A stretch of DNA of 15,707 nt from Bacteroidetes bacterium UBA7368 (lineage in GTDB: Bacteria; Bacteroidota; Rhodothermia; Rhodothermales; UBA10348). The notes below the pieces were generated by a model that searched no databases, was not told the DNA's origin, and worked only from the letters and a program-made list of their open reading frames with translations. Shown here piece by piece: positions 1 to 6,929 of this stretch. Location: the NCBI GenBank assembly GCA_002469915.1, contig DKOG01000132.1, forward strand, positions 1 through 15,707, written 5' to 3'. The position numbers were made by a program, and so were the translations under genes. How positions within the stretch are numbered: the first letter of the stretch is position 1; each line of letters opens with the position of its first letter.

Positions 1-370
1 TACGCGCGCAGCTGAAACCCTCGAAATCCAACCCACACCGATCATTATCGTAGAGGGTATACTGGCGCTGGCAGAGCCCGATCTGGTCCGAAGGATGGCT
101 ATTAAACTGTTTGTGGATACCGACGATGACACCCGACTCATTCGACGAATTCGAAGAGACATGGTCGAACGCGGCCGCTCTTTAAATTCCGTTTTAGAGC
201 AATACGAGACAACTGTGCGCCCCATGCACATTGAGTTTGTGGAACCTTCCAAGCGCCACGCCGATGTTATTATTCCACGCGGTGGACACAATGAAGTCGC
301 CTTTGAAATGGTATTAGCCCGTATCCGAACGATGCTGTATGCCCATCTGATGGCCGATCTCATTAATTAG
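1..370 (+). CDS. udk: Uridine kinase, C-terminal part (5' end outside window)
   Basis: The enzyme phosphorylates uridine and cytidine to UMP and CMP in the cytoplasmic pyrimidine salvage pathway. The reading frame is open from base 2, upstream of the internal ATG at 95, so the visible 122 residues are the C-terminal half of a protein that usually has about 210. Recognisable family segments in order are TRAAET, IIIVEGILAL (the strand carrying the conserved Glu), LFVDTDDDTRLIRRIRRD (lid region with arginines), ERGRS, TVRPMHIEFVEPSK and ADVIIPRGG. These match the udk/phosphoribulokinase-like P-loop kinase family closely; the Walker A motif lies outside the window. The stop codon lies inside the 3' end of the convergent coaX gene (8-nt overlap). 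Identity is confident; only the missing 5' end limits it. Confidence 0.93.
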   Translation, partial: TRAAETLEIQPTPIIIVEGILALAEPDLVRRMAIKLFVDTDDDTRLIRRIRRDMVERGRSLNSVLEQYETTVRPMHIEFVEPSKRHADVIIPRGGHNEVAFEMVLARIRTMLYAHLMADLIN

Positions 371-1139
371 CGGAAAGACGCATCAGATCTGAGACGCCTT
401 TCAAGACCAAGTTGTCTTCGAAAAAATAACCTGATTCGGAAGAAATCCAGGAGCCCCATCCTCCTGTAACAACGACTTCCAGCGGCATATCAGATTCGGC
501 CTGAAGATGGCGAACCATACCTTGAACCTTGTCCAGCATACCGAACATCACGCCGGATTGAATGGCTTCTTCTGTAGATCGCCCAATGCGGCCGTCTGGA
601 GGAACGAGCTGAACCTGAGGTAATTGTGCGGTCCCCGAACCAAGGGCGTCACGCATGAGACCAGGTCCCGCTGTGATGATTCCGCCCGGATATCTCCCTT
701 GAGAGGTCACAATCTCAAAATTGATGGCTGTTCCAGCATCTACTACAATGACTCCATGATGCCCGAGACTCCCGTAACGGTGCCACCCTGCTGATGCGAC
801 GGCAATGCGATCATTGCCCATGGTCTCGGGAGTTTGGTAATCGAGAGAAAAAGGCAAACTCGACGTTTCATCAAAAAACTCAATATCTAATTTCGCTTGG
901 CGGCGTACCATTTCCGACCAAAATTGCATCCGGCTTGGAACGACGGACACCCCACCAACTCGACTAATTCGCTCGGAACCACATATTTCTGCCAAATGAT
1001 TTCTCGCATCCGTGGTATGCTCAATTCGGGTACTTGAGATCAACTCACCGGGTAGGGTAGCGCCCGTTTCTGCGGTCGGATCGAATAGCCCAACTTTGGT
1101 CGAACTGTTCCCTATGTCCAGCAAGATCCACATCGACAA
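363..1139 (-). CDS. coaX: Type III pantothenate kinase
   Basis: This catalyses the first step of CoA synthesis, ATP-dependent phosphorylation of pantothenate, in the cytoplasm. The 258-residue length is normal for CoaX. The N-terminal phosphate-binding motif DIGNSSTK (Asp at about residue 8), the TMGNDRIA segment, VVDAGTAINFE and the GGIITAGPGL loop are the hallmarks of this ASKHA-fold family, which is unrelated to CoaA and CoaW. The start is uncertain. A TTG at 1139 abuts the birA stop and has AAAGGA 7 nt upstream (1147-1152, inside birA), while an ATG two codons downstream at 1133 would leave a 13-nt spacing. I chose TTG. The gene is almost certainly cotranscribed and coupled with birA, a pairing also known in other bacteria. 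Its 3' end overlaps udk by 8 nt. Confidence 0.93.
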   Translation of the reverse strand: MSMWILLDIGNSSTKVGLFDPTAETGATLPGELISSTRIEHTTDARNHLAEICGSERISRVGGVSVVPSRMQFWSEMVRRQAKLDIEFFDETSSLPFSLDYQTPETMGNDRIAVASAGWHRYGSLGHHGVIVVDAGTAINFEIVTSQGRYPGGIITAGPGLMRDALGSGTAQLPQVQLVPPDGRIGRSTEEAIQSGVMFGMLDKVQGMVRHLQAESDMPLEVVVTGGWGSWISSESGYFFEDNLVLKGVSDLMRLSAN

Positions 1140-1904
1140 TTAGTTTTCCTTTGGTTTCAGCAACGTCACATCCCCTGCATAATACACGTTTTCGCCCTTA
1201 TCGGTTTTGAGTATCAAACCTCCATCTGAGTGGATTCCCGACATCATCCCGCGTATCGTTTTTTGCCCATAACTGAGCGCAATAGGGTCTCCAATACCCG
1301 AGACTCGCGCTTGGTACGATGCTAAAACGTGTTCGTCAGACTGATAAATCCATTCTTGAAGGCGAGTAGTCAACCCTGAAAACAGGGCTCTACGATCCAT
1401 GCGCTGACCGGACTCTAGCAATAAGGAGGTCGATCGGTTCTGAAGTGCTTCCGGAAAGGCCGCCTCGTTCACATTTAATCCAATACCGATGAGCACCGCT
1501 TTATCAGAAATGGCTTCCATCAGAACGCCAGCACATTTCCGTCCTCCAATAAGCACATCATTGGGCCACTTAATTTCGGCAGACGGCATCCCAAGAAACT
1601 GGTTTATAGTATCGGCAATGGCCAATGCGGTGGCGAGCGGCAGCATGCCGCGAGCCACCGTTTCCGGGCGCGGCCGCAGAATAAGGGTAAACAGCAGGTT
1701 TTGCCCCGGACTGCTCACCCAAGCGCGACCCAAGCGGCCGCGCCCTGCAGTCTGCTCATCTGCCAGCACAATCGCGCCGTGCGGAGCAGGATGCGGTGTA
1801 CCCTCAGCCCATTCGCGCGCGCGCATATTAGTCGAGTCCGTCACAGTATGAACCTGTAACGCGCATCCCACTTGCTCAGATGTAGTCGGCCAGTCCTCTT
1901 CCAC
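1140..1904 (-). CDS. birA: Biotin--[acetyl-CoA-carboxylase] ligase (monofunctional, no HTH)
   Basis: This makes biotinyl-AMP and attaches biotin to the carrier lysine of acetyl-CoA carboxylase and related enzymes. Visible family motifs are DSTN (about residues 23-26), the biotinyl-AMP loop GRGRLGRAW, the NLLFTLILRP strand, and KWPNDVLIGGRKCAGVL carrying the catalytic lysine; a small C-terminal SH3-like domain follows. At 254 residues it lacks the N-terminal winged helix of the E. coli protein, so it should be a ligase only and not a repressor. The start is a GTG at 1904 with no good Shine-Dalgarno (AGAGG lies 13 nt away). It is first in a two-gene unit with coaX and is transcribed away from the TPR gene. 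Confidence 0.93.
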   Translation of the reverse strand: MEEDWPTTSEQVGCALQVHTVTDSTNMRAREWAEGTPHPAPHGAIVLADEQTAGRGRLGRAWVSSPGQNLLFTLILRPRPETVARGMLPLATALAIADTINQFLGMPSAEIKWPNDVLIGGRKCAGVLMEAISDKAVLIGIGLNVNEAAFPEALQNRSTSLLLESGQRMDRRALFSGLTTRLQEWIYQSDEHVLASYQARVSGIGDPIALSYGQKTIRGMMSGIHSDGGLILKTDKGENVYYAGDVTLLKPKEN

Positions 1905-1947
1905 GAAACAGATAAAACCTCTAAATGCGAATTCAGCTTCTGACGCC

Positions 1948-1953
1948 TATAAT
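1948..1953 (+). promoter_or_regulatory. Candidate -10 element (TATAAT) for the TPR gene
   Basis: An exact TATAAT hexamer sits in the 157-bp divergent region between birA and the TPR gene, about 110 nt before the TPR start. I see no convincing -35 hexamer at 16-18 nt, and Bacteroidota promoters often follow a different consensus, so this is only a candidate. Confidence 0.3.
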
Positions 1954-1965
1954 AGACACACTTAA

Positions 1966-2003
1966 GTAGAGCTGCATCTACCTATGACAAGATTAGAGGT
2001 CAT
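1966..2003 (+). promoter_or_regulatory. Two adjacent small inverted repeats in the 5' leader of the TPR gene
   Basis: GTAGA at 1966-1970 pairs with TCTAC at 1977-1981 across a 6-nt loop. ATGAC at 1984-1988 pairs with GTCAT at 1999-2003 across 10 nt. Both stems are perfect but only 5 bp, so they may be operator half-sites, weak leader hairpins or chance. They lie downstream of the TATAAT candidate and would be in the transcript. Confidence 0.25.
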
Positions 2004-2036
2004 TGCAGCCTGAATAATCAGAAATCCATCTGGGAA

Positions 2037-2060
2037 TGATTCTTGTATCGTTCAGAATCA
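2037..2060 (+). promoter_or_regulatory. 7-bp inverted repeat immediately before the TPR start codon
   Basis: TGATTCT at 2037-2043 pairs perfectly with AGAATCA at 2054-2060 across a 10-nt loop, ending one base before the ATG at 2062. If it folds in the mRNA it would cover the ribosome-binding region; as DNA it could be a repressor site. No Shine-Dalgarno is visible here. Confidence 0.3.
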
Positions 2061-2061
2061 A

Positions 2062-2709
2062 ATGAAACAGATTCTCATCATACTAACGCTAGCCCTGTCC
2101 TTGACTCCTGTCGATGGATTTACACAAAACTTCCGTCCGCAGGAACTGGATGTGCAGTTTCACCGGGCAAAAACGGCATTTGAAAGCGGCAATAGTCTTC
2201 TAGAAGCAAAGGCACGAGTGGACCGCGTGTTGAACGGCTTACCGAACGATTTAGAGGCCCTTAAACTGCGAACAGCCATTCTGATGGGTCTTCAGCGGCC
2301 TGAGGAGGCGGTTGATGACGCTTTGATGGCCGTTCGAATTGCCGAATCGAATGGTGAAGCACAACTACTCTTGTGCGAATCCTCGATGGCTGCAGGCAAC
2401 GAAACGCTAGCCAAAACCGCTCTTTCAACGGCATCGGATTTGATTATTGAATCCATTGATCATCTTGTCCGCCTTTCCTGGTGTGCCGTCGAATTAGGCG
2501 ACCTTATTCGAGCCGAATCCCTATCCAGAATCGCCATTGCCCAGAACCCAGAAGACACTAGAGGACATCTTCAATTGGCGCGTGTCTTTTTTAGAGGTGG
2601 AAATGAGGACGCCGCAGCTGAGGTCATTGCCAATACGTTCAGGTCCATTTCAGATGCATCAGAGCTTTATAAAGGCACCTTGAACACCTATCCACGCAGC
2701 CAGAACTAA
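2062..2709 (+). CDS. Secreted tetratricopeptide-repeat protein
   Basis: This 215-residue protein has a signal peptide (MKQ, then a hydrophobic run to about residue 20, cleavage probably near TQN) followed by a fully helical region that reads as about five degenerate TPR units between residues 30 and 200. Typical TPR spacing is visible in AKTAFESGN, EALKLRTAILMGLQRPEEAV, AQLLLCESSMAAGNETLA, LVRLSWCAVELGDLIRAESL and GHLQLARVFFRGGNEDAA. It is probably periplasmic and likely a protein-interaction scaffold; no catalytic domain is present. The ATG at 2062 gives the signal peptide directly. Its stop overlaps the stop of the convergent lipoprotein gene by 4 nt. The specific partner cannot be told from the sequence. 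Confidence 0.8.
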   Translation: MKQILIILTLALSLTPVDGFTQNFRPQELDVQFHRAKTAFESGNSLLEAKARVDRVLNGLPNDLEALKLRTAILMGLQRPEEAVDDALMAVRIAESNGEAQLLLCESSMAAGNETLAKTALSTASDLIIESIDHLVRLSWCAVELGDLIRAESLSRIAIAQNPEDTRGHLQLARVFFRGGNEDAAAEVIANTFRSISDASELYKGTLNTYPRSQN

Positions 2710-3515
2710 CGAAAGGTCCTGACATGATCCGTGTAGGTAGACACGGTTCTTATGCGCCATGAAGTCTTGAACGGTGTCTTGATCATCGTTTCGAATCGCG
2801 TGTTGTACGGTACGAGATCACCGCCAGCGTCCGGTCGTATGTGGACGTAATAGGTACTTTCCTCTCGAAAAAGCATACCTAAATCAATCCGTTCCAAATA
2901 CATGGCTACCAACTGATTGGTAGCCCGATCTACGTAATGACGAACCCGCCGAACGTTCAACCCATCGGCTAAATCCGCTTTTGCACGCACGTCAATGATG
3001 AGCGCCTCCCGGTCCCACATGAGCGTGTCATCAACTGCGCTGAACGAGTACCTATCAATATTTTTAGGCTGCAAATAAATCGGATCATCATCCAGAATAA
3101 ACGGAATGAGGTCCACCGGATCCGTGTCTTCGACATTCTCAGAAACGAATCGCTTGAAAAACCCAAAATCGAACGTTCCACCAGAATCGGCCTGAGTAAT
3201 CACGGATGACCTGCCGTCTTGCCCTGTATTGACGATGATATTATGCTCGGTGAATGCCACCATAAAGTCCTCATCATCATACTGCTCCGTTCGCAAATAC
3301 CTACGATAAGAATAGTTTTCCAACGTAGGGAAGGCTGCCCGAATCCCATCTTGATTCACCGTCGATAACAACGCTACGACAGAATCTCGTTCCACCGCCT
3401 CAATCGGTCCAACTGGAGTAAGTCCTTGTCGCTTACACCCGGAAGACACCAGCATAATGGTGACCATCAGCGGCAAAAGAAGAACGATTTTCAGGTGTCG
3501 AGGAGAGTGAACCAT
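2706..3515 (-). CDS. Lipoprotein of unrecognised family
   Basis: From the ATG at 3515 the product has 269 residues, beginning with a lysine/arginine-containing n-region, a hydrophobic stretch and the lipobox VSSGC with the lipidated Cys at about residue 27. A lipoprotein is therefore expected. The mature part is rich in beta-strand-like segments, with many Asp, Tyr and Arg residues, and has no motif I recognise. Segments such as DREALIIDVRAK and ATNQLVAMYLERIDLG recall the open-barrel LolA/LolB-like fold, but that is a weak impression. A GTG at 3575 would add 20 residues in front of the signal peptide and run through a TATAAT hexamer, so I prefer 3515. It is divergent from the IMPase-led gene run and overlaps the TPR gene at their stops. 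Confidence 0.75.
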   Translation of the reverse strand: MVHSPRHLKIVLLLPLMVTIMLVSSGCKRQGLTPVGPIEAVERDSVVALLSTVNQDGIRAAFPTLENYSYRRYLRTEQYDDEDFMVAFTEHNIIVNTGQDGRSSVITQADSGGTFDFGFFKRFVSENVEDTDPVDLIPFILDDDPIYLQPKNIDRYSFSAVDDTLMWDREALIIDVRAKADLADGLNVRRVRHYVDRATNQLVAMYLERIDLGMLFREESTYYVHIRPDAGGDLVPYNTRFETMIKTPFKTSWRIRTVSTYTDHVRTFR

Positions 3516-3548
3516 CACTGAAGGAAAGGGTTGATACAGCACACTTAG

Positions 3549-3554
3549 TATAAT
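3549..3554 (+). promoter_or_regulatory. Candidate -10 element (TATAAT) for the 3599-8891 gene run
   Basis: An exact TATAAT lies 45 nt upstream of the IMPase-family start codon, in the divergent gap left if the lipoprotein starts at 3515. A TTGATA at 3531 lies only 12 nt before it, too close for a standard -35, so the promoter remains a candidate. Confidence 0.3.
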
Positions 3555-3598
3555 ACGACTTTTTACCCCGTCCACCCCGATTTCCCCGCATAACCCGC

Positions 3599-4465
3599 AT
3601 GAGTTCAGCTGCTAACCCCACCGATTTACACCAGACTCTTTTGCAGGCACTTTTACAGGCACGTCAGGCCGCCGACAAAGCGGCTGCATTTATTCAGGGT
3701 CATGCTGGTTCGGTTGATGGGACCCATGCCAGAAATAAGGGTACGCATGACCTAGTAAGCCATGTAGATGAAGGCGCACAGGATCTCATTGTAGATCATC
3801 TACAATCAGCCTTTCCGGAACACACCTTTTTTGCTGAAGAGAGTTATGACCCCCAATCTGGCGCCTCTTTTTCACGAGAAGGGTACGTCTGGATTATCGA
3901 CCCACTCGATGGAACGACGAATTTTTTACATGGCGTACCCCACTACGGAATATCTATCGCCCTCATGAAGGACGGGGAATTGGTTCTGGGTCTCATTCAA
4001 GATGTATGCAGGAATGAAACCTTCTATGCAATAAAAGGAGGGGGAGCATTTTTTCACGTAGGGCCACTTTCCGACGAGTCTGCCTGCCGAGTAAGCGAAA
4101 CCACCGAGCTTGATGAGTCGCTTCTAACGACCGGATTTCCATACAAGGAATTCAGCTTCGTGAATGGGTATTCAGCCTGTTTAAAGCGTTTTATGACTGA
4201 TTCACGCGGTATTAGGCGTCCTGGCTCTGCATCGTTGGACCTCGCCTGGGTGGCATGTGGACGATTTGAGGGATTCTTTGAGCAAGGACTTATGCCTTGG
4301 GATGTAGCCGCTGGAGCACTAATTGTACGTGAAGCTGGAGGTGTGTATTCCGACTTTTCTGGTGCTCAAAATGCCCCTTTAGGGATGGAAATTGTGGCCT
4401 CTAACGGGTACATCCACCAAGCCATGTTGGACAGGTTAGAACCAATGCGAAAGCCGGATGCGTAA
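3599..4465 (+). CDS. Inositol-1-monophosphatase family phosphatase
   Basis: This is a 288-residue Mg2+-dependent, Li+-sensitive phosphatase-family member acting on inositol monophosphate or a related sugar or nucleotide phosphate (SuhB/CysQ-like group). Family signatures are intact: KGTHDLVSHVD (residues 47-57), the metal-binding glutamates in AEES (E80/E81), IIDPLDGTTNFLHG with metal ligands D101 and D104, and WDVAAGALIVREAGG with D235. The exact substrate cannot be assigned from the motifs. The ATG at 3599 has no Shine-Dalgarno. It is the first gene of a plus-strand run, with fabI 58 nt downstream; the lipoprotein gene is divergent on the left. Confidence 0.9.
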   Translation: MSSAANPTDLHQTLLQALLQARQAADKAAAFIQGHAGSVDGTHARNKGTHDLVSHVDEGAQDLIVDHLQSAFPEHTFFAEESYDPQSGASFSREGYVWIIDPLDGTTNFLHGVPHYGISIALMKDGELVLGLIQDVCRNETFYAIKGGGAFFHVGPLSDESACRVSETTELDESLLTTGFPYKEFSFVNGYSACLKRFMTDSRGIRRPGSASLDLAWVACGRFEGFFEQGLMPWDVAAGALIVREAGGVYSDFSGAQNAPLGMEIVASNGYIHQAMLDRLEPMRKPDA

Positions 4466-4523
4466 GTCGTCTGCATATTTCGTAACTTTTCTTTTTGAAC
4501 CCACCCAAATTCAGAACAGTCAC

Positions 4524-5342
4524 ATGAGTGGACACGGTCTGCTGAAAGGCAAAAAAGGTATCATTTTTGGTGCCCTCAACGAACAGAGCCTCGCTTGGAA
4601 AATTGCGGAAGCTGCACATCGAGAAGGCGCAGAATTCATGCTTTCCAACGCTCCTGTGAGCCAACGTTTAGGAAAGCTCGAGGGCCTTGCTGAAAAAACA
4701 AACGCCTCCATTTACTACGCGGACGCCACGCACGATGAGGACCTGCACAACCTGATGGATGCAGCCAAGGAAAAGCTAGGCGGTATCGATTTCATGGTTC
4801 ACTCTATTGGCATGGGACTGAATGTGCGTAAGGATCGAGCCTATGAAGACTTGAACTACAATTGGTATAAGAAGACGCTTGATATTTCAGCGATGAGCTT
4901 ACACCGATGTGTTCACCATGCGCTTAAAACGGGTACCATGAACGACGGCGGCTCCATTGTCGGACTGTCCTACATCGGTGCTCAAAGGACGTTTACCAAG
5001 TACTCGGAAATGGGCGATGCAAAAGCCCTGTTGGAAAGCATTGTCCGCTCCTTCGCGTATCGGCTTGGGAAAAATGGAATCCGAATCAACGCCATTTCAC
5101 AGAGCCCAACGAAAACAACAGCCGGAGCTGGTATTAAAGGATTCGATTCTCTTTATGAGTACGCCGATCGGATGTCTCCACTGGGTAATGCCGATGCTGA
5201 GTCGTGTGCTGACTATACGATCTCAATTTTGAGCGATCTTTCCCGCTCGGTTACCGGTCAGACCCTCTTTCATGATGGTGGGTTTAACAACATGGGTATT
5301 TCCGATGAGCTCATCGCCGACTTGAACGAGGCGTACTCCTGA
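4524..5342 (+). CDS. fabI: Enoyl-[acyl-carrier-protein] reductase (NADH), FabI
   Basis: FabI performs the last reduction of each fatty-acid elongation cycle, converting enoyl-ACP to acyl-ACP, as a cytoplasmic tetramer. The 272-residue SDR-fold product has the FabI-type cofactor loop IIFGALNEQSLAWKIA (in place of the classical GxxxGxG), HSIG (residues 93-96), and the active-site set Y150, Y160 and K167 in LSYIGA and KYSEMGDAK (Tyr-X6-Lys). RINAIS and the DGG near the C-terminus also fit. An in-frame ATG at 4458 would add 22 residues before the conserved GLLKGKK start, so I chose 4524. This is the only fatty-acid gene in the window. Its TGA overlaps the probable CTG start of the next gene. Confidence 0.95.
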   Translation: MSGHGLLKGKKGIIFGALNEQSLAWKIAEAAHREGAEFMLSNAPVSQRLGKLEGLAEKTNASIYYADATHDEDLHNLMDAAKEKLGGIDFMVHSIGMGLNVRKDRAYEDLNYNWYKKTLDISAMSLHRCVHHALKTGTMNDGGSIVGLSYIGAQRTFTKYSEMGDAKALLESIVRSFAYRLGKNGIRINAISQSPTKTTAGAGIKGFDSLYEYADRMSPLGNADAESCADYTISILSDLSRSVTGQTLFHDGGFNNMGISDELIADLNEAYS

Positions 5343-6094
5343 GTCAAACAGCGAAGACTCGGCTTTTTGTGTGTGACATCGATGGATGTCTCGCCATGCC
5401 GTACCAGCCCCTGAGACTGGATGTTTTAGGCCGCATTTCAGAGCGCGCATTGACCGCCGGCCTGCCGGGCAGCCACGCCTCAATACCAGCGTTATCTATT
5501 TGCTCCGGCAGATCGTATCCGTATGTGGAAGCCATGAGTCAATTATTGGCTCTGAAAGCGCCGGTTCTTTTCGAGTCAGGCGCTGGAATGTTTGATCCCG
5601 TTTCCGCTCTCACAACCTGGCATCCGGCTCTGACGACTGAGATCCAACGCGAGGTGGATGAGATCAGGGAGTACATGACTTCTCTTTTGGCTCTTGATAG
5701 TGCGCTTTCCATCGATCACGCCAAAAGAGCACAAGCCGGAATGGTGGCTAAAGAAAAAGAAAGCCTGTATGCCGCTCTAGAAAACTTGAAACGATGGGTT
5801 GGTGATAATTTTCCGCATTTCCAGACGTTTCACACGCACATAAGCATCGATATCGTGCCGCAATCGCTCACCAAGGCGGCTGGCATGACCTGGCTTGCTG
5901 AGACGTGTGGCGTTACAACGGATGAAATGGCTTTCATCGGAGATACAAATGGGGATATTGGGGCGATGAACGTCGTCGGACGATCATTCGCCCCTTCCAA
6001 TTCCTCCCACGATGCTATCGCGGCGGCCAGTCACGCGAGCTCCTTTCGGGATGCAGATGCTGTTTTGGAAGCCTACAATATGCTCTCCGCGTAG
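5339..6094 (+). CDS. HAD-superfamily phosphatase (Cof/phosphoglycolate-phosphatase-like), probable CTG start
   Basis: This is a cytoplasmic haloacid-dehalogenase-fold phosphatase. Motif I is RLFVCDIDG (nucleophile D13, acid D15 from the CTG), motif II is in SICSGRSY, motif III is probably the lysine in LTKAAGMTWL, and motif IV is FIGDTNGDIGAM. The cap between motifs II and III suggests the class IIB group that includes sugar- and glycolate-phosphatases; the substrate is unknown. The start is odd. The frame opens after a TGA at 5306-5308 and has no ATG, GTG or TTG before a GTG at 5369, which would delete the first beta strand and begin two codons before the nucleophile. CTG at 5339 overlaps the fabI stop as CTGA and has GAGG 7 nt upstream (5328-5331). 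The predicted length is 251 residues. Confidence 0.85.
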   Translation: MSQTAKTRLFVCDIDGCLAMPYQPLRLDVLGRISERALTAGLPGSHASIPALSICSGRSYPYVEAMSQLLALKAPVLFESGAGMFDPVSALTTWHPALTTEIQREVDEIREYMTSLLALDSALSIDHAKRAQAGMVAKEKESLYAALENLKRWVGDNFPHFQTFHTHISIDIVPQSLTKAAGMTWLAETCGVTTDEMAFIGDTNGDIGAMNVVGRSFAPSNSSHDAIAAASHASSFRDADAVLEAYNMLSA

Positions 6095-6162
6095 TTGTAT
6101 TGGATCCTCTGAGTGACTCTGCGGTTCTCAACGAAAGCCCGCAGGTCCAACACATCCGAATC

Positions 6163-6912
6163 ATGCGACTATTCGCAATTCTGTTTCTCTTAGCGCTCGT
6201 TTCTCTTGGACCGAATAAGGTCCATGCGCAAGCAATGAATCCATCGCTGGATGTGTACTACACGACGGAGCGATCTTCAAAGCTCTTTTACCCAAACGAC
6301 ACGACCAGAACCTACATGCACCTCAAGTTGAGGGAGCCCGTGGTTATGCTGGAAGATCGGCAGGATGGGTGGAGTAAGGTTAAAACGCTCGATGGAGCCA
6401 ATGGCTTGATGAGAACGGAAGGACTCACGAATGTTTGGATCAGAATTTCTAAATCCGAACAAACGGTCTTTGTGTATCGAGGAAGCACCCTTATCGCACG
6501 CATCCCAGCCGACTTGGGGTATAACTTCTTTGCAGACAAAACGGAACGTGGCAGTCAGGCCAATCCCGATCATTGGAGAACACCCGAGGGCGAGTTTTTC
6601 GTGGCTACGAAAAATGCAAACAGTCAATTCTACAAGGCTCTGGTGCTAAACTATCCTAATGCGGAAGACGCGGAACGAGGGTTTAAGGATAATTTGATCA
6701 CCGAGAAGGAGTACAAACAAATTCTGCAAGCAGAAAAATCCGTCTCGGCTCCTCCTATGAATACGCGTCTGGGCGGATATATCGAACTTCACGGCGATGG
6801 CACGGGTGAACGACAGAATTGGACACAGGGATGTGTTGCTATTCAAAATGTCCAAATGGACCGTTTATGGGATCTCGTTGTAGTCGGCACTCCTGTAATG
6901 ATAGAATCATAA
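6163..6912 (+). CDS. L,D-transpeptidase-like (YkuD-fold) envelope protein
   Basis: The 249-residue product begins with a Sec signal peptide (MRLF, hydrophobic run, VHAQ cleavage near residue 23). Residues about 45-90 look like an SH3-like segment, and residues about 92-249 form a YkuD domain with WRTPEGEFFV, the catalytic-region histidine in IELHGDG (H210) and the nucleophile C224 in TQGCVAIQN. Such enzymes form or cut peptidoglycan or lipoprotein cross-links in the periplasm. The usual SxGCxR becomes T-Q-G-C-V-A, lacking the common Arg and resembling YafK/DpaA-type members more than classical cross-linkers. A TTG at 6100 would extend the N-terminus past the signal peptide, so 6163 is preferred. 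nfeD follows 17 nt later. Confidence 0.85.
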   Translation: MRLFAILFLLALVSLGPNKVHAQAMNPSLDVYYTTERSSKLFYPNDTTRTYMHLKLREPVVMLEDRQDGWSKVKTLDGANGLMRTEGLTNVWIRISKSEQTVFVYRGSTLIARIPADLGYNFFADKTERGSQANPDHWRTPEGEFFVATKNANSQFYKALVLNYPNAEDAERGFKDNLITEKEYKQILQAEKSVSAPPMNTRLGGYIELHGDGTGERQNWTQGCVAIQNVQMDRLWDLVVVGTPVMIES

Positions 6913-6929
6913 TTCAACAATTTGGTCAG

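Noticed and set aside
1489..1851. 120-codon plus-strand open frame inside birA
   Set aside because: It is antisense to the conserved biotin ligase motifs; its Ser/Arg/Pro-rich product is typical of a shadow frame.
3531..3554. TTGATA plus TATAAT as a complete sigma-70 promoter
   Set aside because: The spacer is only 12 nt instead of 16-18, so only the -10-like hexamer is kept as a candidate.
3516..3575. Upstream GTG start for the lipoprotein gene
   Set aside because: It would place 20 residues before a normal lipoprotein signal peptide and run through the putative promoter of the divergent gene run.
6819..6929. Extended N-terminus of NfeD from ATG 6819
   Set aside because: It would overlap the ykuD coding region including its catalytic Cys segment and put 37 residues before a clear signal peptide starting at 6930.
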